Of a DNA stretch of 64,000 bases, positions 8,592 through 16,972 are shown in pieces. Below the pieces are notes generated by a model that saw nothing but the letters and a program-made list of their open reading frames with translations, made no database searches and was not told where the DNA came from. The translations under genes were made by a program, and so were the position numbers. Each line of letters opens with the position of its first letter. The stretch's first letter is position 1. The stretch comes from Kaistia sp. 32K. GTDB lineage: Bacteria > Pseudomonadota > Alphaproteobacteria > Rhizobiales > Kaistiaceae. The stretch is from the NCBI RefSeq assembly GCF_016629525.1, contig NZ_AP024269.1:1178001-1242000 (forward strand), read 5' to 3'.

Positions 8592-9860
8592 TCAGAATGA
8601 CTTCCGCTTTCGGTCTTGGTATCGGGGCGGACGGATCCGATCGTGGCCGTCTCGGCGAACGCTGTAGAGTGTCGGCGTATGGGCGGCGGTGTCATCGGGT
8701 GCCCCGTCCGACGTGGCCAACACTCCATCAGGGCCGGCGGCCCGGCGGGGGAACGGGCTTCGGTCGCCGCGGGGCGCAGCGATGGCGCCGTCAATGAAGG
8801 TCCTGAGCTTGGCCGAGAACTGGGCTGTATCGAAAAGCCTCGCGCGAGCCATGAGCGCTCGGGAATCCCAGCTTGTGCGCTCGAGCCGATCGCAAGCGTC
8901 CAGTAAGGCCTCGACAGTCTGCACTTCGAAGAAAATGCCCGTCACGCCGTCCACCACCGTCTCCGTCGCGCCGCCACGGTTGAAGGCGATCACGGGCCTT
9001 CCACTCGCCATGGCTTCGACCGGGACGATGCCGAAATCCTCCTCGCCCGGAAAGATCAGCGCCTTGCAGCGCGCATAATGATACCGGAGCTGTTCGAAGG
9101 GTTGGGATCCGAGGAACGTGATATTGGGCTCGGCCATCGCCTTGAGCTTGGCCAGCATTTCGCCGCCGCCGATGATGACCAGCCGTCGCCCGGAACGGTT
9201 GAAGGCCTCGACGGCAAGATCGGGTCGCTTGTAGGGCACGAGCTGGCCGACCATCAGATAGAAATCGCCAACCTCGTCACGCGGCGCGCATTCGAAACTC
9301 TCGGTATCGACTGGCGGATAGATCACGGTCGCCTCGCGGCGATAATAGGCTTCGATGCGCCTGGCGACGGTCTTCGAATTGGCGACGAAGTGATCGACGC
9401 GGTTTGACGAGGTTACATCCCATGACCTTATGTAGTGGGATAGCGGCGGCATCAACAGTTTATTGATGAATCCAGCGCTCTCGCGGTAGTCATGCGCCAT
9501 GTTCCAAATGTATCGCATCGGTGAATGGCAATAACAGATGCTGACGGCGTCAGGTGGCGGGATTATTCCTTTGGCCGGCCCTGCCTCGCTGCTCAGGATC
9601 AAATCATAACCACGCAAATCCAGTTGTTCCAAAGCCAGCGGCATGAGCGGCAAATACTGCCTATACAATTTTGATGCCCATGGGAGCTTGCCGATAAAGG
9701 ATGTGGTCACCTTGTGTGACGCGATCCGGTCAGAGACGGCCCTGGCGTCATATACGTGCGTAAATATGTCAGCGTCAGGGTACATGGCGCACAGTTGTTC
9801 CAAGACTTTTTCTCCGCCCCGCATGCCTGTCAGCCAATAGTGGACGATTGCTATTCGCAT
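8592..9860 (-). CDS. Glycosyltransferase family 4 protein (WbaZ/mannosyltransferase-like)
   Basis: A 422-residue GT-B fold protein. The N-terminus MRIAIVHYWLTGMRGGEKVLE, the segment CYCHSPMRYIWN and the C-terminal EX7E-type stretch FGIVPVEAMASGRPVIAFN (residues about 292-310) are characteristic of a GT4 group found in EPS clusters. It would transfer a sugar from a nucleotide donor to the lipid-linked intermediate at the inner face of the membrane. The last 50 residues are rich in Pro, Arg and Asp and look disordered. A clear ATG with GAGG upstream begins it. It shares an AT-rich 339-bp promoter region with the divergent exoY-like gene. The exoF-like gene is 243 bp downstream on the same strand. 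Confidence 0.87.
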   Translation of the reverse strand: MRIAIVHYWLTGMRGGEKVLEQLCAMYPDADIFTHVYDARAVSDRIASHKVTTSFIGKLPWASKLYRQYLPLMPLALEQLDLRGYDLILSSEAGPAKGIIPPPDAVSICYCHSPMRYIWNMAHDYRESAGFINKLLMPPLSHYIRSWDVTSSNRVDHFVANSKTVARRIEAYYRREATVIYPPVDTESFECAPRDEVGDFYLMVGQLVPYKRPDLAVEAFNRSGRRLVIIGGGEMLAKLKAMAEPNITFLGSQPFEQLRYHYARCKALIFPGEEDFGIVPVEAMASGRPVIAFNRGGATETVVDGVTGIFFEVQTVEALLDACDRLERTSWDSRALMARARLFDTAQFSAKLRTFIDGAIAAPRGDRSPFPRRAAGPDGVLATSDGAPDDTAAHTPTLYSVRRDGHDRIRPPRYQDRKRKSF

Positions 9861-10199
9861 ATCAGCCTCGTTTCGAGCGGGGTTCGGGTCGGATTTTTCT
9901 TCATATTTTAGAATGAAGCCATCACCTGTCAGAGTAAATTATGGCGTGGTTAGGTCATATTTTGCTGAATCGATGCATATTGCAGCGCAGCAATTGCCGT
10001 GAAGGTGCTGTATAGGTATATCGCTATACTTTGATTGAGGATCTCGATTTTATGAATCATGGCCCGTGTAGATAGGGCGGCTGTCATGTATAGTCACTAT
10101 TATCTTCGGTGTTAATTTTTATCAAAAAAAATCGAGTTGCAATGCTGTGTTCGAGGCATAGCATAAATCTCGAAGATGAAAATCTCCCCGGAGGTTGTA
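9861..10199. promoter_or_regulatory. AT-rich divergent promoter region of the EPS operons
   Basis: This 339-bp gap separates the minus-strand GT4 gene from the plus-strand exoY-like gene and is far richer in A+T than the genes around it, with many TpA steps and an A8 run at 10124-10131. Both EPS transcripts probably start here. In rhizobia the silencer MucR/Ros acts on such AT-rich EPS promoters; a similar role here is inference. I see no open frame of interest. Confidence 0.5.
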
Positions 10200-10904
10200 A
10201 TGCCTAATTTTGTTGATGGCAGTATGGGAGATGCGTCCGAAATCGGGTCCATCCCGATGTCGGAAGCCGGAATTCTTCCCGAAGATAAATATATCGGCGC
10301 CGCCGTGAAGAGTGGGTTTGATTTCGTCGGCGCGCTCTGCGCGTTGGTGATCTTGCTGCCATTCTTCATCGCGATCGCCGGCGCAATGCTGATCCTCCAG
10401 GGTCGGCCGATCCTCATACGCCACCGGCGCATCGGTCGCCACGGCAGGCCATTTGGCTGCTTCAAGCTCAGGACAATGGTCGTCGATGGCGACGAAGTGC
10501 TCGAGCGCCATCTGGCAGCCAACCCCGAGGCGCGGCGCGAATGGGCCGGAACGCACAAGCTCAAGGCGGACCCACGCGTTACGCCGCTTGGCCGCGTGAT
10601 GCGCTCGGCAAGCGTCGACGAATTGCCCCAATTCCTGAACGTCGTCATGGGGCAGATGAGCCTTGTCGGACCTCGGCCGATCGTCGAGGCCGAAGTCGTC
10701 AAATACGGCCAGGTGATCAATCAATATTGCAAGGTACGGCCCGGAATAACCGGGTTGTGGCAGGTCAATGGACGCAACGATGTATCCTATTCCCGGCGCG
10801 TCGAGCTCGACGATGACTATGTCACGAACCGGAGTTTCTGGGGTGACATCGGCATTTTGCTGCGGACGATTCCCGCCGTGTTGAAGTCGAAGGGTTCTTA
10901 TTGA
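10200..10904 (+). CDS. exoY: Undecaprenyl-phosphate sugar phosphotransferase, ExoY-like
   Basis: A 234-residue initiating glycosyltransferase of the bacterial sugar transferase family. One hydrophobic helix (about residues 35-62) is followed by the conserved cytoplasmic domain: GRPILIRHRRIGRHGRPF, the FKLRTM motif, DPRVTPLGRVMRSASVDELPQ, NVVMGQMSLVGPRPI and RPGITGLWQVNGR. It links the first sugar phosphate (galactose in S. meliloti ExoY) to undecaprenyl phosphate and starts each EPS repeat unit. It lacks the long N-terminal membrane domain of WbaP, as ExoY does. I chose the ATG at 10200 because GGAGG lies five bases upstream; an ATG 24 bp earlier has no such site. It leads a run of seven plus-strand EPS genes. 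Confidence 0.92.
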   Translation: MPNFVDGSMGDASEIGSIPMSEAGILPEDKYIGAAVKSGFDFVGALCALVILLPFFIAIAGAMLILQGRPILIRHRRIGRHGRPFGCFKLRTMVVDGDEVLERHLAANPEARREWAGTHKLKADPRVTPLGRVMRSASVDELPQFLNVVMGQMSLVGPRPIVEAEVVKYGQVINQYCKVRPGITGLWQVNGRNDVSYSRRVELDDDYVTNRSFWGDIGILLRTIPAVLKSKGSY

Positions 10905-10974
10905 TGAAGCCCGCGGCGATCCTGATGACGCTATCCCGCTTCATCCCGGCGTTCGGCCGCGGCAGGAGGTTCGG

Positions 10975-12129
10975 ATGAGCCAGGCCTCCGGCGCTGTTGA
11001 GAGATCGGTTCCGATGGTGGAGGCGCCTGTCCCGGACAGCGTGCGGCCGCCGCCGACGCTCCGTGATTTTGTCATCAACGGGCGGTTCCTCACCCAGCCC
11101 ACGACCGGGGTTCAGCGTTATGCCCGGGAAGTGACGCGTTCCCTCGGCCAGCTTTTGCAGCCTGAAAATGAGGGCGTCGCCCTGCTGACGCCGCATCATG
11201 AGGCGCCGGATCCCGACTATCGATCGGTCCATGTTCGCCGGGTGGGCCCTGGCAACGGGCATCTCTGGGAGCAGTTCGTGCTGCCCTTTCGAAGCGGCCT
11301 GCCGATCCTCAATCTCTGCAATACGGCGCCGGTGTTTGGCGGGGCTCAGGTCGTCTGCATCCATGATGCAAACGTCTTCACGCAGCCGGAGAGTTACAGC
11401 CCGGCCTTCCGTCATTTCTATCGGGCGCTGCAGCCCTGGATCGTGCGGAAGGCGACGCGCATCGCCACCGTATCGCAGGACTCCGCCGCCCAGATCGCGC
11501 GCCACCTTCCCATTTCGCTGACCCAGGTGACGATACTCCCGAACGGCTATGAGCATGCCCTGCGCTGGAATGCCGGCGCGTCGAAGCTTCTCGATCGCCA
11601 CAAGCTGACGCGGCCTTACATCCTCATGCTGGGCAGCCGAGCGCCGCACAAGAATCTGGGGCTTGTCACGTCGCTTGCCGGCGCCCTGGATCTGCTCGAT
11701 CTCGACATCGTTATCGCCGGTGAGGCTGGCGCCATCTTCGCGCAGACGCCGGCCGCGACCGCCGCGAATATAGTTTGGCTCGGCGGGGTCTCCGACGATG
11801 ACCTTGCCCTGCTCATGTCGCGCGCGCTTTGCCTCGCCTTTCCGTCCCTGACCGAAGGCTTTGGCTTGCCCGTGGTTGAGGCGATGGCACGCGGCTGCCC
11901 CGTCGTGTCCAGCGACCGGGCCAGCCTTCCGGAGATATGCGGCGGCGCGGCGCTGATGGCCAGTCCGCTCGATGCCGGCCAATGGTACGGGCATTTCAAG
12001 CGGCTCCTCGGGTCGGAGGGGCTCCAATCGGAACTTGCCGCACGCGGGCGCGAACAGGCGAGGAAGTTCTCCTGGCGCAGCTCCGCGGCCGGCTATCTCG
12101 ATCTGCTGAGCCGCGGGGTGACGGCATGA
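10975..12129 (+). CDS. Glycosyltransferase family 4 (group 1) protein
   Basis: A 384-residue GT-B fold enzyme. FVINGRFLTQPTTGVQRYARE (about residues 25-45) is typical of GT4 enzymes with a TGVQRY motif; the donor-binding part shows LMLGSRAPHKNLGL (about 218-231) and the EX7E stretch SLTEGFGLPVVEAMARG (about 283-299). It would add a sugar to the EPS repeat unit in the cytoplasm. The ATG at 10975 follows AGGAGGT. Its stop overlaps the start of the GH16 gene (ATGA), so the two are translationally coupled. Confidence 0.88.
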   Translation: MSQASGAVERSVPMVEAPVPDSVRPPPTLRDFVINGRFLTQPTTGVQRYAREVTRSLGQLLQPENEGVALLTPHHEAPDPDYRSVHVRRVGPGNGHLWEQFVLPFRSGLPILNLCNTAPVFGGAQVVCIHDANVFTQPESYSPAFRHFYRALQPWIVRKATRIATVSQDSAAQIARHLPISLTQVTILPNGYEHALRWNAGASKLLDRHKLTRPYILMLGSRAPHKNLGLVTSLAGALDLLDLDIVIAGEAGAIFAQTPAATAANIVWLGGVSDDDLALLMSRALCLAFPSLTEGFGLPVVEAMARGCPVVSSDRASLPEICGGAALMASPLDAGQWYGHFKRLLGSEGLQSELAARGREQARKFSWRSSAAGYLDLLSRGVTA

Positions 12130-13076
12130 GACGGAGATCTGGCTCTTCGCTTGCCCTCCCGGCTCTCCTTCGTGCCGAGCATCGTGGCGGCCTTCTGGCG
12201 CTTGCCGGCTTCCTGCTCGCTGCCGCATTCGGCATCGGCGTCCCGGCTCGGTCGGTGTCCGCGGAGGATCTGGATCTCGGGAACTTCGTTCCGACCTTTG
12301 TCGAGCGTTTCGAGACCTTGGACATATCGGCTCACGGGCCGGGAACCCGCTGGATCGCGCACACGCCCTGGAATGGCGATTTTGGCGATGCGGTCTTTGC
12401 CGATCCGGGGCCGGGCGGTCCGTTTGCCCTGACGCCGGAAGGCCTGACGATCACCGCCAGCAAGCGGGCGGACGGAAGCTGGCAGGGCGGTCTCCTCTGC
12501 TCGATGGACAAGGACGGCGCCGGGCAAAGGGGCTTTGCCCAACAGTTCGGCTATTTCGAAATGAGAGCCAAGCTGCCGGACGGTCCCGGCGTCTGGCCGG
12601 CGTTCTGGCTGATCGGTGTAGACAAGAAGACGTCATCGTCAGAGATCGATGTCATCGAATATTACGGGCAGTTTCCAGAATATTACCATAACGTGGCCCA
12701 TCTATTCCGGGATGGAAAGGATCGTCTTCAGAAGGACAATCTTGTCCGTGTGCCGGCGGGCAGTTTGACGGATCGGTTCAACGATTTCGGCGTGCTGGTC
12801 GAACCGGAGTTGACGCGCTTCTTTCTGAACCGGAAGGAGATCTGGCGACTGCCGACGCCGCCGGAATATCACCAACCCTTTTACGTCCTCGCCAATCTGG
12901 CCCTCGGCGGCGGTTGGCCGATCGACAAACTCAAGTCGCCGGCGGTCATGACCATCGCGCACATCATGGTCTTCCAGGACAAGGCCCGCCTGGCGGCGCA
13001 GGGAGCGGCGACCCCGCAGGGGGGTGTCGAGACAGATCGACAGGACAGCCCGGCGGCCAAGAGTGGGGGAGGCTAG
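12126..13076 (+). CDS. Exported glycoside hydrolase family 16 glycanase (ExoK-like)
   Basis: A 316-residue protein with a signal peptide (cleavage after about PARSVSA, residue 43) and a GH16 beta-jelly-roll domain. The catalytic motif EIDVIE, with two glutamates flanking Asp, is near residue 180 in SSSEIDVIEYYG; FGYFEMRAKLPDGPGVWPAFW precedes it, as in laminarinases and succinoglycan depolymerases. It likely cleaves the EPS or trims polymer length outside the cytoplasm, as ExoK does for succinoglycan. The ATG overlaps the stop of the preceding glycosyltransferase. The C-terminal 40 residues are low-complexity (Gln, Ala, Gly). Substrate cannot be told from the sequence. Confidence 0.88.
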   Translation: MRRRSGSSLALPALLRAEHRGGLLALAGFLLAAAFGIGVPARSVSAEDLDLGNFVPTFVERFETLDISAHGPGTRWIAHTPWNGDFGDAVFADPGPGGPFALTPEGLTITASKRADGSWQGGLLCSMDKDGAGQRGFAQQFGYFEMRAKLPDGPGVWPAFWLIGVDKKTSSSEIDVIEYYGQFPEYYHNVAHLFRDGKDRLQKDNLVRVPAGSLTDRFNDFGVLVEPELTRFFLNRKEIWRLPTPPEYHQPFYVLANLALGGGWPIDKLKSPAVMTIAHIMVFQDKARLAAQGAATPQGGVETDRQDSPAAKSGGG

Positions 13077-13078
13077 CC

Positions 13079-14158
13079 GTGCGCATTCTTCACGTTCTCA
13101 ACCATACCGGCCGGCTGAACGGCAATGTGCATGCGGCGGTGGATCTCGCCTGCGCGCAGGCCGATCTCGGACACGATGTCGCTCTCTGCAGCGCCGGCGG
13201 TGATTTCGACGGCGTGTTGCGCGCTCATGATGTCCAGGTCTTCGTCATCAATCAGGCCCGAAAGGTTGGCACGCTGGGCGGCGCCTTTCTCGCTGTCTTG
13301 CGCCTGATCCGCTCCTGGCGCGCCGATCTCGTGCACGCCCACATGATGACGAGCGCCGTGCTTGCCTATCCTGCCTGCAAGCTCGCGGGCCGCCCGTTGG
13401 TAACGACCGTTCACAATGCGTTCGAGAGGTCGGCCGTCCTGATGGCGGTCGGATCGCGTGTGATCGCGGTAAGCGAGGCGGTTGGCCAATCCATGCGCAA
13501 GCGTGGCGTTCCTGCCTCCAGGCTCCGCGTCGTGCTGAATGGAACGATCGGCTCGGCGCGAATGCCGAAGCCCTATCCCGAGCCTGAAGTGCTGGATCAT
13601 CCCAGTGTTCTGTTCGTCGGGGGACTTCATCCGCGCAAAGGCGTGGGGGACCTGCTGACGGCCTTCGATATCGTCCATCGGGCAGCGCCGCGCGCCACGC
13701 TCTACCTGGTGGGCGAGGGGCCGTCGGAAGCCGAATACCGCGCGATGGTCGACGGGATGGCCTGTCGTGGCGCGGTTCGCTTCTGCGGAGCCGCCAGCGA
13801 TCCCCGTTCCTATTTCCGTGCTGCCGATATTCTGGTCCTGCCTTCGCATGCCGATCCGGCGCCCCTGGTGCTCTCGGAGGCCCGGGAAGGCGGATGCGCC
13901 ATCGTTGCGAGCGCGGTCGACGGCATCCCCGAACTTCTCGAGCATGGCCGCGCCGGCATCCTGGTTCCGCCCGGCTCGCCGGACCTGTTGGCCGATGCGC
14001 TGCTTCTGCTGGTCCAGGACCCGCAGGTACTCGCGTCCTGGCGCCAGAGCAGCCAATTCAACATCGAGCGCATGTCGATCGCTCGCGTCGCGCGAGACAC
14101 GCTCTCTGTTTACGCGGAATGCTTCGAACACGGCCCCCTGCAGCTCAAGGACGCCTGA
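13079..14158 (+). CDS. Glycosyltransferase family 4 protein
   Basis: A 359-residue GT-B fold enzyme beginning at GTG 13079, three bases after the GH16 stop and preceded by GGGGGAGG. The N-terminus VRILHVLNHTGRLNGNVHAA is a normal GT4 acceptor-domain start. The donor half has LFVGGLHPRKGVGDLLTAFD (about residues 177-196), YLVGEGPSEAEYR, and the EX7E-like LVLSEAREGGCAIVASAVDG with both glutamates of the catalytic/donor region. It is tightly packed in the EPS operon: the next gene's ATG begins one base after the stop. Confidence 0.87.
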   Translation: MRILHVLNHTGRLNGNVHAAVDLACAQADLGHDVALCSAGGDFDGVLRAHDVQVFVINQARKVGTLGGAFLAVLRLIRSWRADLVHAHMMTSAVLAYPACKLAGRPLVTTVHNAFERSAVLMAVGSRVIAVSEAVGQSMRKRGVPASRLRVVLNGTIGSARMPKPYPEPEVLDHPSVLFVGGLHPRKGVGDLLTAFDIVHRAAPRATLYLVGEGPSEAEYRAMVDGMACRGAVRFCGAASDPRSYFRAADILVLPSHADPAPLVLSEAREGGCAIVASAVDGIPELLEHGRAGILVPPGSPDLLADALLLLVQDPQVLASWRQSSQFNIERMSIARVARDTLSVYAECFEHGPLQLKDA

Positions 14159-14159
14159 G

Positions 14160-15155
14160 ATGACCGATCCGTGGACGGATGCCGGGGACGATGTTGCCAT
14201 CTCGGACGCCAAGCTCGCGGTGGGGGATCCTTGGGCGGCGCTTGGCGAAAAGGTCCGGCGGGAGGCGCCGAGCGGCTGGAGCGAGAAGCTGCGCGTCGCC
14301 GTTGTCATCGCCACGCATGGGCGCCCGGACGCGCTGGCCGGCGTGGTGGAGAGACTGGACCGGCAGACGGTCAAGCCCGATTCAATCTGGATTTCCTGCG
14401 CCAGCATCGCGGATGCCGGCGCCTTGGTCCATCGCCCGGATATCAACGTCATCGTCGCGCCCGCGGGCTTGCCGCGCCAGCGCAATGCCGCCCTTCGCCA
14501 GATCGGTCCCGATACCGGGATCGTCGTTTTCTTCGACGATGATTTCGTGCCGCATCCGCGCTGGATCGAAATGACGGAGCTTCGCTTCCGGGTCAATCCG
14601 GACGTGGTCGCGGTGACGGGGCATGTCATCGCCGACGGCATCAAGGGGCCGGGTCTCACTCTCGAGGAGGCCGACACATTGCTGGCGTCGCTGGACGGCC
14701 GGGGTATCGACTGGCTGCATGAGAATTACAGCCCTTATGGCTGCAACATGGCCTTTCGGTACTCGGCCATTGCCGACCTCTATTTCGATGAACGGCTGGT
14801 TCTCTACGGTTGGCTGGAGGATCGCGATTTTGGCGGTGCGCTGGCGAAGCGCGGCGGCCGAATGCTCAAGCTGGGCGCAGCCTGCGGCGTGCATCTCGGC
14901 ATCAAGCAGGGGAGGGTCTCCGGCAGGCGGCTCGGCTACTCCCAGATCGTCAATCCGATCTACCTGCACCGAAAAGGCACCATGACGCTGGGCAGCCTGA
15001 TGCGGCACATCGCCGGCAATTTCGGCAGCAATCTGATCGGTACGTTCGTCCCCGAGCCTTACATCGATCGGTTTGGGCGTTTGCGTGGAAATCTGCTCGG
15101 CTTCGCCAACGTTCTCGTCGGGAACGTGCGGCCCGAACGCGCCGAGCGGCTTTAG
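14160..15155 (+). CDS. Glycosyltransferase family 2 protein
   Basis: A 331-residue GT-A fold enzyme. AVVIATHGRPDALAGVVERL (about residues 46-65) is the nucleotide-binding start, and the metal-binding acidic motif appears as VVFFDDDFVPHPRW (about 121-134). YGWLEDRDFGGALAKRGG (about 216-233) supplies the expected ED catalytic base region. It is an inverting transferase probably adding a late sugar to the repeat unit. The start was taken as ATG 14160; the frame upstream is only the shadow of the previous gene. About 40 extra residues precede the domain. It is followed 17 bp downstream by the Wzz/ExoP-like gene. Confidence 0.88.
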   Translation: MTDPWTDAGDDVAISDAKLAVGDPWAALGEKVRREAPSGWSEKLRVAVVIATHGRPDALAGVVERLDRQTVKPDSIWISCASIADAGALVHRPDINVIVAPAGLPRQRNAALRQIGPDTGIVVFFDDDFVPHPRWIEMTELRFRVNPDVVAVTGHVIADGIKGPGLTLEEADTLLASLDGRGIDWLHENYSPYGCNMAFRYSAIADLYFDERLVLYGWLEDRDFGGALAKRGGRMLKLGAACGVHLGIKQGRVSGRRLGYSQIVNPIYLHRKGTMTLGSLMRHIAGNFGSNLIGTFVPEPYIDRFGRLRGNLLGFANVLVGNVRPERAERL

Positions 15156-15172
15156 GGCGGGGCCGGTCCAGG

Positions 15173-16789
15173 ATGATGAACCAAGCCCCGTTTACGCAAA
15201 ATTTCACTGGCGCCCCCAATGCGTTGATCCGCCCAGGTCACGCGTCTGCGATACGCAGCGCCAGCGATTTCTTTCGTCATATCCGCCGCAGCCTGCCTGC
15301 CCTCGCGCTTTGGGTCGTTCTCTGCGTCGGCATCGGCTTTGTCATCCTCTTCCGGTCGACGCCGGAATACACGGCCTCGACGCTGGTGATCGTCGAACCC
15401 CATCGCGTCGTGGCCGGGAGCACCGCGCCCGAGAACCTCAATCAGGCTCCGTTCGACACCAGCGAGTTCGAGAGCCAGATGCAGATCGTCAGGTCGGAAA
15501 GGCTGCTTCGCTTCGTGTTCGATACGCTGAAACTCGCTAATGCGCCCGAGTTGGCGCCTGAGGCGCCCAGCCTCTTGCAGCGTCTCATCGGCATGATCCG
15601 GCCAAACAGCGGCGCGCCGGCTTCGAAAGGCGATAAAGTGTCTGCCGCCTTCCTCGACTTCATGAACCGGGTCGGTGTTCGTCGCGTCGGTCTCTCCTAT
15701 GTTCTGGAAATCTCCTATCGGGCGCCGTCGCCTGACGTCAGCGCCAGCCGTGCCAATTCGATCGCCGCCGCTTATATCCTCGATCAGATCGATATCCGTT
15801 TCGAGTCGGCCAAACGCGGCGGCGAGTATCTGCAAACCCGCATCGCCGATATCGCCGCGGAGCGTGCGGCGGCTTTTGCGGCGGTTCAAAGCGGGGAGGC
15901 GCTCCGCGATCGTTTTCCCGATTCCGACGCGCGCATTCTCAGCGCGGCGATTCCGCCGACCGGCAAGTCCAGCCCGAAGAGCGCGCTGATCCTGGTATTC
16001 GCCTTTACGATCGGGCTCTTGTCGGGACTTGCTTTCCTGGCGGTTCGCTTTGCTCTCGATCGGACCATCCGGACCCCGGAGCAAGTGCGCGAGCTGGTGG
16101 GTGGGGAGGCCGTTGTGGCAGTTCCTGCGATCTCCAGGCGAGAGAGACGGCGCTTGCTCAATGTCTCTCCCGGCCTCGATCGATCGGAGCGGAGCGACTT
16201 TCTCGATGCCCTTCGCACGCTTCGCGCGGCTATCCTCGTGTCTGGCCGAGGCCGGGGACGATCTCTGTCGGTCGGCGTCCTGTCCTGCAATCCGCGCGAG
16301 GGGAGAAGCGCCATCGCGCTGCAATTGGCGCTGACGATCGCCGCGTCCGGCAGGCTGGTGAGGCTGCTTGATTGCAGTTTCGAGAACGCCACCCTGACCC
16401 GTGCCCTGGCGCCGTACGAGCAAAACAGCCTCAACGCGTTTTTTGCCTCGGGCGACGCGGAAGTCATGCCGGCTTGCGTCGAGATTGCCCCCAATCTCGA
16501 ATTCATGCCGGCCGTTACCGCCGATCATCCCCTCGACCGCGATGCCTTCGTTGGCGGACGGCAAATGGAGCATTTGCTAAAAGGGGGCGCCGAGGAGAGC
16601 TACGCTGTCCTTGATCTCCCCAGCCTGCGCGGCTCGTCGGATGCCGCGGCGATCGCTTCCTTGCTGGATGGCGTCATTATCGTCGTCGAGGCGGGCCGCA
16701 CGACCATGGACGAGCTTCAGGCGGCGATGGCCGCCTGCTTCGGCAATGTTCATGTCTACGGAATTGCGTTGAACAAGTTCAAGGCATAG
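15173..16789 (+). CDS. Wzz/ExoP-like polysaccharide co-polymerase with degenerate kinase domain
   Basis: A 538-residue protein with the layout of ExoP/Wzc: a cytoplasmic N-terminus, TM1 (about 42-61), a Wzz periplasmic domain (about 62-266; ARAN-type and coiled-coil segments), a Pro-containing TM2 (about 267-292) and a C-terminal BY-kinase-like domain (about 345-538). The kinase half looks inactive. Walker A, normally PGEGKST, reads NPREGRSAI, so the glycine and the catalytic lysine are both replaced by Arg; Walker A' keeps only one Asp (LLDCSFEN); Walker B survives as YAVLDLPS. The C-terminus ends LNKFKA with no tyrosine cluster. At 538 residues it is shorter than the roughly 790 of ExoP, mostly in the periplasmic coiled coil. 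It should control chain length and bridge to the ExoF-like exporter. Confidence 0.85.
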   Translation: MMNQAPFTQNFTGAPNALIRPGHASAIRSASDFFRHIRRSLPALALWVVLCVGIGFVILFRSTPEYTASTLVIVEPHRVVAGSTAPENLNQAPFDTSEFESQMQIVRSERLLRFVFDTLKLANAPELAPEAPSLLQRLIGMIRPNSGAPASKGDKVSAAFLDFMNRVGVRRVGLSYVLEISYRAPSPDVSASRANSIAAAYILDQIDIRFESAKRGGEYLQTRIADIAAERAAAFAAVQSGEALRDRFPDSDARILSAAIPPTGKSSPKSALILVFAFTIGLLSGLAFLAVRFALDRTIRTPEQVRELVGGEAVVAVPAISRRERRRLLNVSPGLDRSERSDFLDALRTLRAAILVSGRGRGRSLSVGVLSCNPREGRSAIALQLALTIAASGRLVRLLDCSFENATLTRALAPYEQNSLNAFFASGDAEVMPACVEIAPNLEFMPAVTADHPLDRDAFVGGRQMEHLLKGGAEESYAVLDLPSLRGSSDAAAIASLLDGVIIVVEAGRTTMDELQAAMAACFGNVHVYGIALNKFKA

Positions 16790-16972
16790 CCATGCCACCG
16801 CCGGATGCTCGAGCTCTTCCGAAGCGTTGTTCGCTCTCGGTCCGAACAAACTTTCTGTCGGAAGATGAGAGGAAGCATGAGCTTGCTTCGGAGCGTAGTT
16901 CGATGAGCTATGTCGCCGCGATCTGGAAATGCAAGATCATCCGCCATCCCGGAATTTCGAGTTTACTCTGGA

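Noticed and set aside
10112..10724. Minus-strand frames of about 200 codons opposite the exoY-like gene
   Set aside because: They are antisense to a gene with complete bacterial sugar transferase motifs and have no supporting features.
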